Source of the DNA: Ruminococcus sp.
Lineage (GTDB): Bacteria; Bacillota; Clostridia; Oscillospirales; Ruminococcaceae
Assembly: GCA_020860605.1 (NCBI GenBank)
Contig: JAJBTZ010000090.1
Location: forward strand, 62,001-126,000
DNA: 64,000 nt
Direction: 5' to 3'
Shown: one piece after another, positions 7,588 through 16,541 of the stretch
How positions within the stretch are numbered: position 1 is the first letter of the stretch
How the letters are laid out: each line of letters begins with the position of its first letter
Made by a program: the position numbers and the translations under genes
Notes under the pieces: generated by a model
The model's input: the letters and a program-made list of their open reading frames with translations, nothing else
Database searches by the model: none
What the model was told of the DNA's origin: nothing

Positions 7588-10197
7588 ATGCCACTTTTAC
7601 TCAAGGACGTTGATATAAATTCTCTGTCGAAGGGAATGAGACAATATGTTGAGATAAAGCTCGAGCATATGGACAGCATCCTTTTCTTCAGGCTTGGGGA
7701 CTTTTATGAGATGTTCTTTGATGACGCCCTGATCGCATCAAGAGAGCTTGAGCTCGCCTTGACCTCAAAGGATTGCGGGCTCCCTGAGCGTGCTCCCATG
7801 TGTGGTGTCCCTCATCACGCCTGCGATTCCTATATCAAGAAGCTTATAGATAAGGGCTACAGTGTTTGTATCTGCGAGCAGCTTGAAGACCCTGCAACAG
7901 CGAAGGGAATAGTCAAGCGTGACGTCATCAGAATCGTAACTCCAGGAACGCTAACCGACAGCAGTATGCTCGATGAGGGCAACAATAACTGGCTTGCTTC
8001 AATCTATCTCGAAGCTGGCACTGTCGCAGTCTGCTTTGCCGATATGTCAACTGGCGAAGCCCATATCTACAAATCCTCAGAAGGGGATTTGCAGGCGTTT
8101 CTTATCAATAAGCTTTCGAGATACTCGCCTGTCGAAATCCTTTGCCAGGCAAAGTTCCCGATGGACAGTGATGTTGCTAAATTCATTTCGGACAAGCTGA
8201 GAGCCCAGATCAAAACTCTCGATGAGAGCTCGTTTGATTTTGAAAAGAACCAGCGGGTGGTTCTTGATCAGTTCTCAAACGATTCCTTCCTTAAACTTGA
8301 ACTCAGCGAAAAGGACCCCGAAGCCAAGGCTGTTTCAGCACTCTTCTGCTATATCGCCGATACTCAAAGAGGCAGTATTCCAAGATTCTCATCAATTGAG
8401 AAGCATACCGACGAGCAGATTATGGCTCTTGGATATACTGCAAGGACAAATCTTGAACTTACAAAGACAATCCGCTCAGGCGAGAAGAAAGGCTCGCTCC
8501 TTTGGGTTCTCGACATGACGAAGACCTCAATGGGCAAGCGAATGTTGAAATCCTGGATCGAGCAGCCACTCTGCAATCCAGTCAGGATCATGAAGAGGCT
8601 CGATGCGGTTGATGCCCTCTATCGCAATTCAGCACTTCTCTCGAGCCTTGAGGACGAGCTTGGCGGAGTTTACGATCTCGAGCGCCTCATGACAAAAGTT
8701 ATCTATAAAACCGCAACTCCGAGGGATTTAAAGGCTCTTGCGAGCACTTCGTCAAGGCTCCCTGAAATCAAGAGAATTCTGGGCGAGCTTGGCTCAGACC
8801 TGATTAAAACTCTTAACAGCGACATTTCAACTCTTGAAGACATTGCCAATCTTATCGATAATGCAATCCCTGATGATCTTCCTGCCACCTTCAAAAACGG
8901 TGGAATGATCAAAGAGGGCTTCAATGACGAGCTCGACAATTTAAGAAAGATCGCTTCAGACGGCAAGAGTGTTATTGAGGATATAGTCGCAAAAGAGCGT
9001 GAGAAAACAGGCATTAAGAATCTTAAATCCGGCTACAACCACGTTTACGGCTACTATATCGAAGTAACTCGTTCATTTATGGAACAGGTTCCAGACTACT
9101 TCATCAGAAAGCAGACTCTCGTCAACGCTGAGCGCTATGTAACCAAAGAGCTTCAGAATGCTGAGGACATGATTTCAGGCGCGTCAGAGCGAATTCTGGC
9201 ACTCGAAAATGAGATATTTGGAGAAGTCAGAGAGTATGTCGCAAACAAACTCTCAGAGGTCCAGAAAACCGCTGTTGCGGTCGCCTCCATCGATGTTCTT
9301 GCATCGTTTGCATCTGTTGCAATCAAGAATAACTACACCAAGCCGGAAATCGCTATTGACGGAATTATAGATATAAGAAACGGCAGACACCCGGTTGTCG
9401 AGCTCATGCTTAAAGACGAGCTTTTCGTTCCGAATGACGTTTATCTTGACCTGACCGACAACCGTATGTCGATAATCACCGGCCCGAATATGTCTGGCAA
9501 GTCTACATATATGAGGCAGGTTGCACTCATAACCCTTATGGCACAGATAGGTTCATTCGTGCCTGCTGACTACGCCAAGATTTCCATCTGTGACCAGATA
9601 TTCACCCGTGTCGGTGCTTCTGACGACTTAACTGCTGGCCAGTCAACCTTCATGGTTGAGATGAGCGAGGTTGCTGATATCGTCAAACACGCAACCCGCG
9701 ACAGCCTTGTGATCTTGGATGAAGTCGGAAGGGGAACCTCTACATATGACGGCCTGAGCATCGCTAAGAGCGTTGCTGAATACATATCAAATCCACGAAA
9801 GGTCGGCTGCAAAACCCTCTTTGCAACCCACTATCACGAGCTTATCTCACTTGAAAACGAGAAGCCTGGAATCAAAAACTACAGCGTAGCTGTCAAGAAG
9901 GGCTCTGACGGAATCAGGTTCCTAAGAAAGATTGTCCGTGGAGGAGTTGATGAATCTTACGGAATCGAGGTTGCAAAGCTTGCGGGCCTTCCCGAATCAA
10001 TTTTAAGACGCTCGAGAGAAATCCTTAAGGAGCTTGAGGTCAAGCCCGTAGCTCCCGTTCAGCCTGAAAGCGATCAGGTTTCGTTTGAAGGGATCAATGA
10101 AAAGGCTGTCATAAACATGTTGAGAAAGACCAATATCGATGAGCTTTCTGACAAGGAACTAAGAGAACTCATTTCTGACATCGTTAAGTATATTTGA
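7588..10197 (+). CDS. mutS: DNA mismatch repair protein MutS
   Basis: Mismatch-recognition ATPase that binds mispaired bases and recruits MutL. 869 residues, full length. The mismatch-binding motif appears near the N-terminus (FFRLGDFYEMFFDDA, the family's Phe-x-Glu). The connector, lever and clamp regions follow. The Walker A (GPNMSGKST) starts at residue 632, with a Walker B (LVILDEVGRGTSTYDG) and the switch ATHYHEL. A Pro/Val-rich linker leads to a C-terminal helical segment. It follows the ylbF-family gene by 39 bases and precedes mutL by 24. MutS itself looks intact, whereas its partner mutL does not. Confidence 0.96.
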   Translation: MPLLLKDVDINSLSKGMRQYVEIKLEHMDSILFFRLGDFYEMFFDDALIASRELELALTSKDCGLPERAPMCGVPHHACDSYIKKLIDKGYSVCICEQLEDPATAKGIVKRDVIRIVTPGTLTDSSMLDEGNNNWLASIYLEAGTVAVCFADMSTGEAHIYKSSEGDLQAFLINKLSRYSPVEILCQAKFPMDSDVAKFISDKLRAQIKTLDESSFDFEKNQRVVLDQFSNDSFLKLELSEKDPEAKAVSALFCYIADTQRGSIPRFSSIEKHTDEQIMALGYTARTNLELTKTIRSGEKKGSLLWVLDMTKTSMGKRMLKSWIEQPLCNPVRIMKRLDAVDALYRNSALLSSLEDELGGVYDLERLMTKVIYKTATPRDLKALASTSSRLPEIKRILGELGSDLIKTLNSDISTLEDIANLIDNAIPDDLPATFKNGGMIKEGFNDELDNLRKIASDGKSVIEDIVAKEREKTGIKNLKSGYNHVYGYYIEVTRSFMEQVPDYFIRKQTLVNAERYVTKELQNAEDMISGASERILALENEIFGEVREYVANKLSEVQKTAVAVASIDVLASFASVAIKNNYTKPEIAIDGIIDIRNGRHPVVELMLKDELFVPNDVYLDLTDNRMSIITGPNMSGKSTYMRQVALITLMAQIGSFVPADYAKISICDQIFTRVGASDDLTAGQSTFMVEMSEVADIVKHATRDSLVILDEVGRGTSTYDGLSIAKSVAEYISNPRKVGCKTLFATHYHELISLENEKPGIKNYSVAVKKGSDGIRFLRKIVRGGVDESYGIEVAKLAGLPESILRRSREILKELEVKPVAPVQPESDQVSFEGINEKAVINMLRKTNIDELSDKELRELISDIVKYI

Positions 10198-10221
10198 AAA
10201 CTATCTTAAGGAGGCGGCAAA

Positions 10222-12109
10222 TTGAACAGAATTCATCTTTTGGATAAATCGGTGTATGAGCTTATTGCCGCCGGTGAGGTGGTTGATAGACCTGCTTCAA
10301 CAATAAAGGAGCTTGTCGAGAATTCTATTGATGCCGGTGCCGACAACATCGTTGTCGAGATAAAAAATGGCGGTAAAACCTATATCCGCGTCACTGACAA
10401 TGGTTGCGGAATGGCAGCTGAAGATGTGCCTTTAGCTTTTGTAAGGCACGCTACGAGTAAGATTTCTGCCAAGGAAGACCTTGACTCCATAGGAACTCTT
10501 GGCTTCAGAGGCGAGGCTCTTGCTTCCGTATGTGCAGTTTCAAAGGTTCAGCTTCTCACAAAGAGGCGCGAAGACGAGCTCGGCTTCAGATATGAGATTG
10601 AAGGCGGAATTGAGGTGTCATCCGAATCTGCCGGCTGCCCTGATGGAACAACCATAATTGTGAGAGACCTGTTCTACAATGTCCCCGCAAGGCAGAAGTT
10701 TCTTAAGAAGGACACTCCAGAGGGCAATTCTGTAGCAAACATTGTGCAGAAGATTGCACTGTCTCACCCTGAAATATCTCTGAAGTTCATCAGGGACAAT
10801 AAGGTCGAATTTGTCACCTCCGGCGACGGAAAGCTTCTATCTGCGATCTACACGATCCTTGGAAAAGAATTTTACGATGGTTGCATACCAGTTGAATACA
10901 AATACATGTATGTAACAGTCAAGGGCTATGTTTCGAAGCCTCTTGCTGCAAGAGCGACAAGATCCTTCCAGAACTTCTTCGTCAACGAAAGATACATAAA
11001 GAGCGTAACCGTCGCGACAGCATTAGAGGAAGCCTACACCGACAAGATGATGGTTGGTAAGCACCCAGGATGCGTTCTCGACATCTCTATGCCAGCTGAC
11101 ACGGTTGATGTCAACGCTCATCCAACAAAGCTTGAAGTCAGATTCCAGGATAATAATACCGTTTACAGTGCAGTTTATTATGCCGTAAAAGATGCTCTCG
11201 TAAAGTTCGATTCTCCTGAGGAGATAAGTGCTGATGGCTCGAGAACCTCTGCTAACAGTTCCATTACCCATAATCAGTTATACACTGGCGTTGCAGTGTC
11301 GTCTTCGGATAGTGGTGAGCAGCTATCATTCGGAACGACAGCTTCTGCAGCTACCAGGACCAGCGTTCAGAGAAGCGACTTTGTGAAAACCTTCCTGAAG
11401 GACTACACACCTCCTCACAGGGAGCCAGTGCCTGCAGAACATGTTGACGAGGCACCTGTTGTCGAAAGCAAGTCAGATAATGCCTATACGTATATTAATG
11501 AACAGTCGCTTTCAAGACCTGTCGTGGTCGAGCCAGTATCTGAAAATGTGCCACTTGAAATAAGGGTCATCGGTGAAGCATTCAAGACTTATATAGTGGC
11601 TCAGTGCGGAGAGGATATCCTTCTTGTTGACAAGCACGCCGCTCATGAAAGGCTTATATACGAAGGGCTAAAGAAAAACAGAACCGAGCTCGACTCCCAG
11701 ATGCTCCTGAATCCTGTCAAGATAAATCTTACATATGAGCAATATGAAGCTCTCAATGAGAATCAGGACGTACTAAAAAGGCTTGGAGTTCGGAAATGCT
11801 CCTGAGATTACGATTACCGGCTCTCCGATGATAGCTCAGGACATGGATCCAATTGACGTAGTCATACAGGTTGCCGACAGCATTGTTGAAGGCAAAAAGA
11901 ACAAGGGCTCTGAGATTTTCGACGACCTGTATCACACATTTGCTTGCAAGGCTGCAATTAAAGCTAACAGCGACACGAATGTGATCGAGCTCGAAAGGCT
12001 TATGGAGCTTATAATTGAAGAGGACATCAGATATTGCCCTCATGGCAGGCCTATTCTCGTTAAGCTCTCAAAGCGCGAAATCGAGAAGATGTTCCGAAGG
12101 ATAGTATAG
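10222..12109 (+). pseudogene. mutL: mutL, frameshifted near residue 520
   Basis: MutL is the ATP-dependent mismatch-repair matchmaker and, in organisms without MutH, the nicking endonuclease. A TTG start follows AAGGAGGCG. The first frame (10222-11805, 527 residues) has the GHKL ATPase motifs (ELVENSIDAGA, TDNGCGM, GFRGEAL) and the endonuclease motif DKHAAHER starting at D470. It then shifts frame at about 11781-11790 and stops as VRKCS. The rest continues in the +1 frame to 12109, with EFGNAPEITITG and the further endonuclease motifs ACKAAIKA and CPHGRP. Without correction the product lacks these last motifs. The spacing suggests that bases are missing rather than a single extra base. An assembly error, a real mutation or recoding are all possible. 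A five-A run at 11775-11779 is close by. Confidence 0.85.
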
Positions 12110-12112
12110 CCG

Positions 12113-13057
12113 ATGAAGCAGAAGTTGATTGTTGTATGTGGTCCTACAGCTTCGGGAAAAACAGAGCTTTCAGTCTCACTGGCTGAGATGTTCGACTGTG
12201 AAATCGTGTCTGCTGATTCAATGCAGATTTATCGGGACGTCAGCATTGCCACCGCCAAGCCAACCAAAGAAGAGATGCGTGGCATCAGGCATCATATGAT
12301 AGACATTCTTGACCTATCTGAGGAGTTTTCCGTTGCCGATTACGTCAGGATGGCAAGCGAGTGCATTGAGGATATAGCAAGCAGGGGAAAGACACCTCTT
12401 GTTTGCGGAGGAACTGGCCTTTATATTTCTTCTCTCATAAACGGATTCAGCTTCGATGATACCTGCTCTTCAACGGAATTACGCGAAGAACTTTCAAAGC
12501 TTGCCGAAGAAAAAGGCGGGGAATATCTTCTTGATATTCTCAGAGAGTTCGATCCTGAGTCGGCAGCAAGGCTTCATCCGAACAATCTTATGAGGATTAT
12601 TCGGGCAATTGAGGTCTACAAAATCTCAGGCGTAACTATGACCGAGGCGAACAGGCTGTCTCAGAAGGAAAGCCCATATGATCCTGTTATGATAGGCCTC
12701 AACTATTCCGACAGGGAGCTTCTCTATGAGAGAGTGAACCTGAGAGTCGACAGGATGCTCGAGATGGGACTTTTGGAAGAGGCAAAGACGGTTCTTTCCC
12801 ATGAAAACGTTGCCACAGCCGGACAGGCTATCGGATATAAAGAATTCAAGCCCTACTTTTCAGGCGAGAAGTCGCTTGAAGAGTGTGTTGAAACCATCAA
12901 GCAGGATTCAAGAAGATACGCTAAAAGGCAGCTCACGTGGTTCAGGCGTGACGAGAGAATCAACTGGATACTCAGGGACAAGCCCCCGGAGAATGAGACT
13001 GAGCTTTCAATAGCTCGAGATATAATCAGAAGAAACGGAATTACTGAGAAACACTGA
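12113..13057 (+). CDS. miaA: tRNA dimethylallyltransferase
   Basis: Transfers a dimethylallyl group to N6 of A37 in tRNAs that read codons starting with U. 314 residues, normal length. The P-loop is GPTASGKTE (from residue 9). SADSMQIYRDVSIATAKP contains the catalytic Asp, GGTGLYISSLI follows, and the C-terminal region has GQAIGYKEF and RYAKRQLTWFRRD. It starts three bases after mutL ends, as in the common mutS-mutL-miaA order, and is likely co-transcribed and translationally coupled. Confidence 0.95.
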   Translation: MKQKLIVVCGPTASGKTELSVSLAEMFDCEIVSADSMQIYRDVSIATAKPTKEEMRGIRHHMIDILDLSEEFSVADYVRMASECIEDIASRGKTPLVCGGTGLYISSLINGFSFDDTCSSTELREELSKLAEEKGGEYLLDILREFDPESAARLHPNNLMRIIRAIEVYKISGVTMTEANRLSQKESPYDPVMIGLNYSDRELLYERVNLRVDRMLEMGLLEEAKTVLSHENVATAGQAIGYKEFKPYFSGEKSLEECVETIKQDSRRYAKRQLTWFRRDERINWILRDKPPENETELSIARDIIRRNGITEKH

Positions 13058-13071
13058 AAGGCGGAATACAG

Positions 13072-14373
13072 GTGAGATTCAGACGGCTGAGAGACTTTTT
13101 AATATATGTTGTAATCTTCGGCTGTATATTTGCGATAGTTCTGTCGCAGATATATCTTACCATGTCTGCGGATTCCGACACCGAGGATGCAACTCTCTTC
13201 ACGACGACCAAATCCTTGAGCTTTACTGGCGTTATTGTTCGTGATGAGTCGCTGGTATACACGAGCTATCTCGGAGATGGCGTTCTTACATATGACATTG
13301 ACGACGGAAGCCGTGTTTCAAACGGCTCCTCGATAGCAAAGATATATAACTCCTACACCCAGATTTACAACAGACATGAGATTGAGAAGCTTGAGGAGGA
13401 GATCGAAGCTCTCGAAAAGGCTCAGGACAACGGAACAACCGACTATGTCCAGCCGGAATTCATCTCCACTCAGATTTCTGAGCAGTACAAGGAAATAATC
13501 GCCGACATCAAGACCCAGGACTTCGAGGAGCTCAACTCAGAAAGAGTTGACCTTCTTAAGCTCATGTGTATTCTTAACGTTTCATCGAATGTTGAGAGCG
13601 ACTATACCGACCGAATCAGCGTTCTGACAGAGAGGCTCAATAATCTTGAAGTTTCACTCGTGAATGCAGTTGCAACTGTCACAGCTTCTTCCTCTGGATA
13701 CTTCACATCTGTAGTTGACGGATACGAGTCAGACCTGACAACTGATGGCATATCAGATTTGACGGTAGACGAAATAAATGCCATCATCGCTTCTCCTCAG
13801 AAGGAGACCACCATAAGCTCGAATGTAATAGGGAAGCTTTTCTCCGATTACAAGTGGCAGATGGTTGGCGTTATTTATACTGATGACAGATATTTTGTAA
13901 ACGAAACTCTTGAGATGACGTTTACTTCAGATGGCAAGACTTATACCGTCACCGTTGAGTCTATAACCGCCACTGGGAATGGCAATGAGGCGATAATCGT
14001 CCTGTCATGTGACCAGATGGACGAGACGGTAGCTGCATCAAGAGTTGTAGATGTTGAAATCGAGTTCGGCACATACACAGGCATCAAGGTCTCAAGGAGC
14101 GCAATAAGGTTCCAGAATGGCCAGAAGGGTGTTTATGTCGTGAGTGGTGGCCAGACAGCGTTCAAGCTTATCGATGTAATCTATGAAGGCGACGATTATG
14201 TCTTGTCCTCAGTTACCTCAGATGACAGCTATCTGAGCCTTTACGACAGCGTTCTTTTGGATCCAGTTTCGACAACAGAGGGGCAGACTTCGACAGATAG
14301 TGACGGAGACGTAACTGAAGAGAATGAAGATGAAGCAGAGGATGCTGAAGAGGAAGACGAGAATAGTGAATAA
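13072..14373 (+). CDS. HlyD-like membrane-anchored protein upstream of sepF
   Basis: 433 residues from a GTG start preceded by AAGGCGG. One N-terminal membrane segment (~8-29) is followed by an extracellular part. A barrel-sandwich-like hybrid region (~45-100) surrounds a Glu-rich coiled coil (~103-130). Further beta-rich segments follow (~230-385). The tail (~395-433) is very acidic. This layout fits the HlyD/membrane-fusion family, but no ABC transporter partner is next to it. Its constant neighbours here are miaA and sepF, which hints at an envelope or division role; that is inference. I cannot give a specific function. Confidence 0.7.
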   Translation: MRFRRLRDFLIYVVIFGCIFAIVLSQIYLTMSADSDTEDATLFTTTKSLSFTGVIVRDESLVYTSYLGDGVLTYDIDDGSRVSNGSSIAKIYNSYTQIYNRHEIEKLEEEIEALEKAQDNGTTDYVQPEFISTQISEQYKEIIADIKTQDFEELNSERVDLLKLMCILNVSSNVESDYTDRISVLTERLNNLEVSLVNAVATVTASSSGYFTSVVDGYESDLTTDGISDLTVDEINAIIASPQKETTISSNVIGKLFSDYKWQMVGVIYTDDRYFVNETLEMTFTSDGKTYTVTVESITATGNGNEAIIVLSCDQMDETVAASRVVDVEIEFGTYTGIKVSRSAIRFQNGQKGVYVVSGGQTAFKLIDVIYEGDDYVLSSVTSDDSYLSLYDSVLLDPVSTTEGQTSTDSDGDVTEENEDEAEDAEEEDENSE

Positions 14374-14406
14374 CGAGCTGTTCGTATCATTTTTTCACAT
14401 TTTGTC

Positions 14407-14435
14407 TTGACATTTGCGCCGAAATATATGATAAT
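14407..14435 (+). promoter_or_regulatory. Strong sigma-A promoter of the sepF cluster
   Basis: A perfect TTGACA, 17 bases, GATAAT. It lies 58 bases before the sepF start and probably drives sepF-ylmH-divIVA-ileS. A weak hairpin followed by TTTTTT at 14390-14395 may end upstream transcripts just before it. Confidence 0.8.
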
Positions 14436-14482
14436 AGAAGGGTATAGATATATTTGATTTTTATCGCTATATAAATAAATGC

Positions 14483-14487
14483 GGAGG
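14483..14487 (+). promoter_or_regulatory. Ribosome-binding site that decides the sepF start
   Basis: GGAGG is followed by six bases and the ATG at 14494. An upstream in-frame ATG at 14479 comes before the site and has no site of its own, so 14494 is the true start. Confidence 0.8.
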
Positions 14488-14493
14488 TACATT

Positions 14494-14922
14494 ATGAGTG
14501 TGTTAGATTCTATTAAGAACTTCTTAATCGGGGAAGAGGAAGGCGAGGACTACGAGCCTCTTGTCGATGATGAAGAAAACGCAGTGGAAACAGTCGATGT
14601 CGCTCAGGAGAGAAGAAACAGAGAGTTCAAGTTCAATACAACTGCCACCGTACAGATTGTACTCTCTCGTCCTACCGACTTTTCCGAGGTCAAGTCCATC
14701 GGCGATGATCTGAACAACCAGAAGACCGTTCTTCTCAATCTTGAACAGGTCAAGGCAGAGGATGCAAAGCGCATTATGGACTTCCTTTCGGGAGTTGCAT
14801 ATGCAAACGGAGCAACAATCAAGATGACTGCCACCAAGACCTTTGTCATCATGCCTAAGAATGTTGGATTCAGTGGCATTGACCTGATGAGCGAAATCGA
14901 AAACAGCGGTTATAGCTTCTGA
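14494..14922 (+). CDS. sepF: Cell division protein SepF
   Basis: Binds membrane and FtsZ and bundles FtsZ filaments at the division site. 142 residues. A short amphipathic N-terminus (SVLDSIKNFLIG) suits membrane binding. An acidic linker to about residue 45 leads to the compact SepF/DUF552 domain, with LSRPTDFSEVKSIGDDL and LLNLEQVKAEDAKRIMDFLSG. It is the first gene after a consensus promoter and is followed after three bases by ylmH. The cluster matches Bacillus, but ylmD, ylmE and ylmG are missing here. Confidence 0.93.
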   Translation: MSVLDSIKNFLIGEEEGEDYEPLVDDEENAVETVDVAQERRNREFKFNTTATVQIVLSRPTDFSEVKSIGDDLNNQKTVLLNLEQVKAEDAKRIMDFLSGVAYANGATIKMTATKTFVIMPKNVGFSGIDLMSEIENSGYSF

Positions 14923-14925
14923 TAG

Positions 14926-15711
14926 ATGATGGATTCGGATAGCCATAGGCTCAGACTTCTGTCATCTGTAAGTGATGACGAGAGGGTTCTTCTACGGCAT
15001 ATTATCGATCTTGGACGTGGGAGCATGTCTTCAGGACGCTCGAGGTTCAGCTGCTTTTTGGATGAAAGGCAGCTCGCTCTTTGCTGTGTGTCTCTCGAAC
15101 AGTATTCTGATGGTGGCGAAATTCCTGACTATGAAATCATCGGAGGATATGACGGAGCTGAGAGACAGGTGATCGTCTTTTCTGGCCACGGATATGCCGT
15201 GCCGTTTTCTCCTGTAGTTTTCAGTGGAAGAGATGTTGGCAGACTCACTCATCGCGATTTCTTGGGTACGCTTATGTCCCTTAACATCAAGCGTGAGATG
15301 ATAGGTGATATTCTGGTCGGAGAGAAGCGAACTGTTGCGTTTGTCATGAATTCAGTTCTGCCACTTGTTGAGGAGATATCCAAAATAGGCGGAGTAGGAG
15401 TGAGCATAAGCCACGATTTCACCGAAAGTGATATCCCAGAAAAGAAGTTCGAGACAATAAACGCTACTGTGAAGTCACTGAGAATCGATGCTGTTTTGTC
15501 AGACGCTATTGGGCTTTCCCGTGAGAAAACTCAGGCTCTCATCCGCTCTGAGGGAGTTATGCTGAATCACCTGATGATTTTTGACCCAAGTGAAAAGGTC
15601 TGTGAGGGTGACGTGTTTTCTGTACGAGGAAAAGGAAAATTCAGGCTCAACAGCGTAGGTGGTATGTCTAAGAAAGACAGAATTTTCATTACAATATATA
15701 AGTTCAAATAA
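14926..15711 (+). CDS. ylmH: YlmH-family S4 RNA-binding protein
   Basis: RNA-binding protein of the YlmH family, found in division clusters and linked in Bacillus to stalled-ribosome handling. 261 residues. The N-terminal ~180 residues are the YlmH-specific domain (FLGTLMSLNIKREMIGDILV). An S4 domain fills the C-terminus (SLRIDAVLSDAIGLSREK and EGVMLNHL). It lies between sepF and divIVA with almost no spacing, so co-transcription is expected. The stop codon overlaps the AGGAGG site of divIVA. Confidence 0.88.
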   Translation: MMDSDSHRLRLLSSVSDDERVLLRHIIDLGRGSMSSGRSRFSCFLDERQLALCCVSLEQYSDGGEIPDYEIIGGYDGAERQVIVFSGHGYAVPFSPVVFSGRDVGRLTHRDFLGTLMSLNIKREMIGDILVGEKRTVAFVMNSVLPLVEEISKIGGVGVSISHDFTESDIPEKKFETINATVKSLRIDAVLSDAIGLSREKTQALIRSEGVMLNHLMIFDPSEKVCEGDVFSVRGKGKFRLNSVGGMSKKDRIFITIYKFK

Positions 15712-15721
15712 GGAGGACAAT

Positions 15722-16519
15722 ATGAACGCCAAAGACATTGCTACAAAGAAATTTGAAAAAGCAACCTTCGGCTACAAGCCCGAAGAGGTTGACGAGTATC
15801 TTAAGGATGTTGCCATTGCTCTTTCAAACGCAATTAAGGAAAAGGAAGAGAGCGAAGCAAAGATTGTAAAACTCGTCGAGCGAATAAATGAATACAGAAA
15901 CGATGAGGATGCTATAAGAGACGCTATCCTGGTTTCTCAGAAGCAGGGAAATAAGATTATAGCTGATGCTCGTGCTGAAGCTGACAAAATTGTCGCTGAT
16001 GCTCAGGCCCAGAGAGATTCGCTACTTGCAGATATCTCTAACGACTGTGAGGCTTTAAAGCGTTCGGAAGTAGAGAAAATCGCCGTTGCAATCAGGGAGG
16101 AGAACGACAAGCTCAATGCTGTTGTCGCCGCTTCCAAGACTCAGACTGAGATGCAGTCGGACAAGCTCAATAAGATGAAGGCTGAGATAACAGACTTCAA
16201 GAAGAAGGTTCTCCTTGTCTTGAATGAGCAGATAAGAGTAGTTTCGACCTTGCCTGAGCTTTCCGACGAAGAAATCGAAAAGATAGTCTCTGGACAGGTC
16301 AAGCCAGCAGCTCCAGCAGCACCCGCAGAGCCTGTTGCTGAAAAGCCTGCAGAGCCAGCAGCTCCTCAGGCAGCTGAAAAGCCTGCTCAGCAGACGGCTG
16401 CAAAGCCAGCAGCTGAAAAGCGCCGTACAACATTCGGATTCGATGAATCCATGTATAAAAAGCAGGAATTTACGTCCGAAGAACTGAAATTCGGTCATAA
16501 TTCACCTAACAAGAAATAA
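15722..16519 (+). CDS. divIVA: DivIVA-type polar/septal coiled-coil protein
   Basis: Curvature-sensing scaffold at poles and septa. 265 residues from the ATG at 15722, chosen because AGGAGG at 15711-15716 precedes it. The N-terminal DivIVA domain begins MNAKDIATKKFEKATFGYKP and continues EEVDEYLKDV. A long coiled coil covers ~30-185. A low-complexity Pro/Ala/Glu segment with repeated AEKPAEPAAP-like units (~200-235) leads to a conserved-looking tail. The Pro/Ala region probably acts as a flexible spacer. Gene order sepF-ylmH-divIVA-ileS supports the assignment. Confidence 0.92.
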   Translation: MNAKDIATKKFEKATFGYKPEEVDEYLKDVAIALSNAIKEKEESEAKIVKLVERINEYRNDEDAIRDAILVSQKQGNKIIADARAEADKIVADAQAQRDSLLADISNDCEALKRSEVEKIAVAIREENDKLNAVVAASKTQTEMQSDKLNKMKAEITDFKKKVLLVLNEQIRVVSTLPELSDEEIEKIVSGQVKPAAPAAPAEPVAEKPAEPAAPQAAEKPAQQTAAKPAAEKRRTTFGFDESMYKKQEFTSEELKFGHNSPNKK

Positions 16520-16541
16520 TCATTACTAAGGGGTAAAGGAT

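Noticed and set aside
11771..11785. Programmed frameshift at the A-run in mutL
   Set aside because: Joining the two frames needs a +1 shift, whereas an A-run of this kind usually supports -1 slippage; no stimulatory hairpin was seen. A mutation or assembly error is more likely.
16520..16541. T-box leader for ileS
   Set aside because: Only 22 bases separate ileS from divIVA, too short for a T-box.
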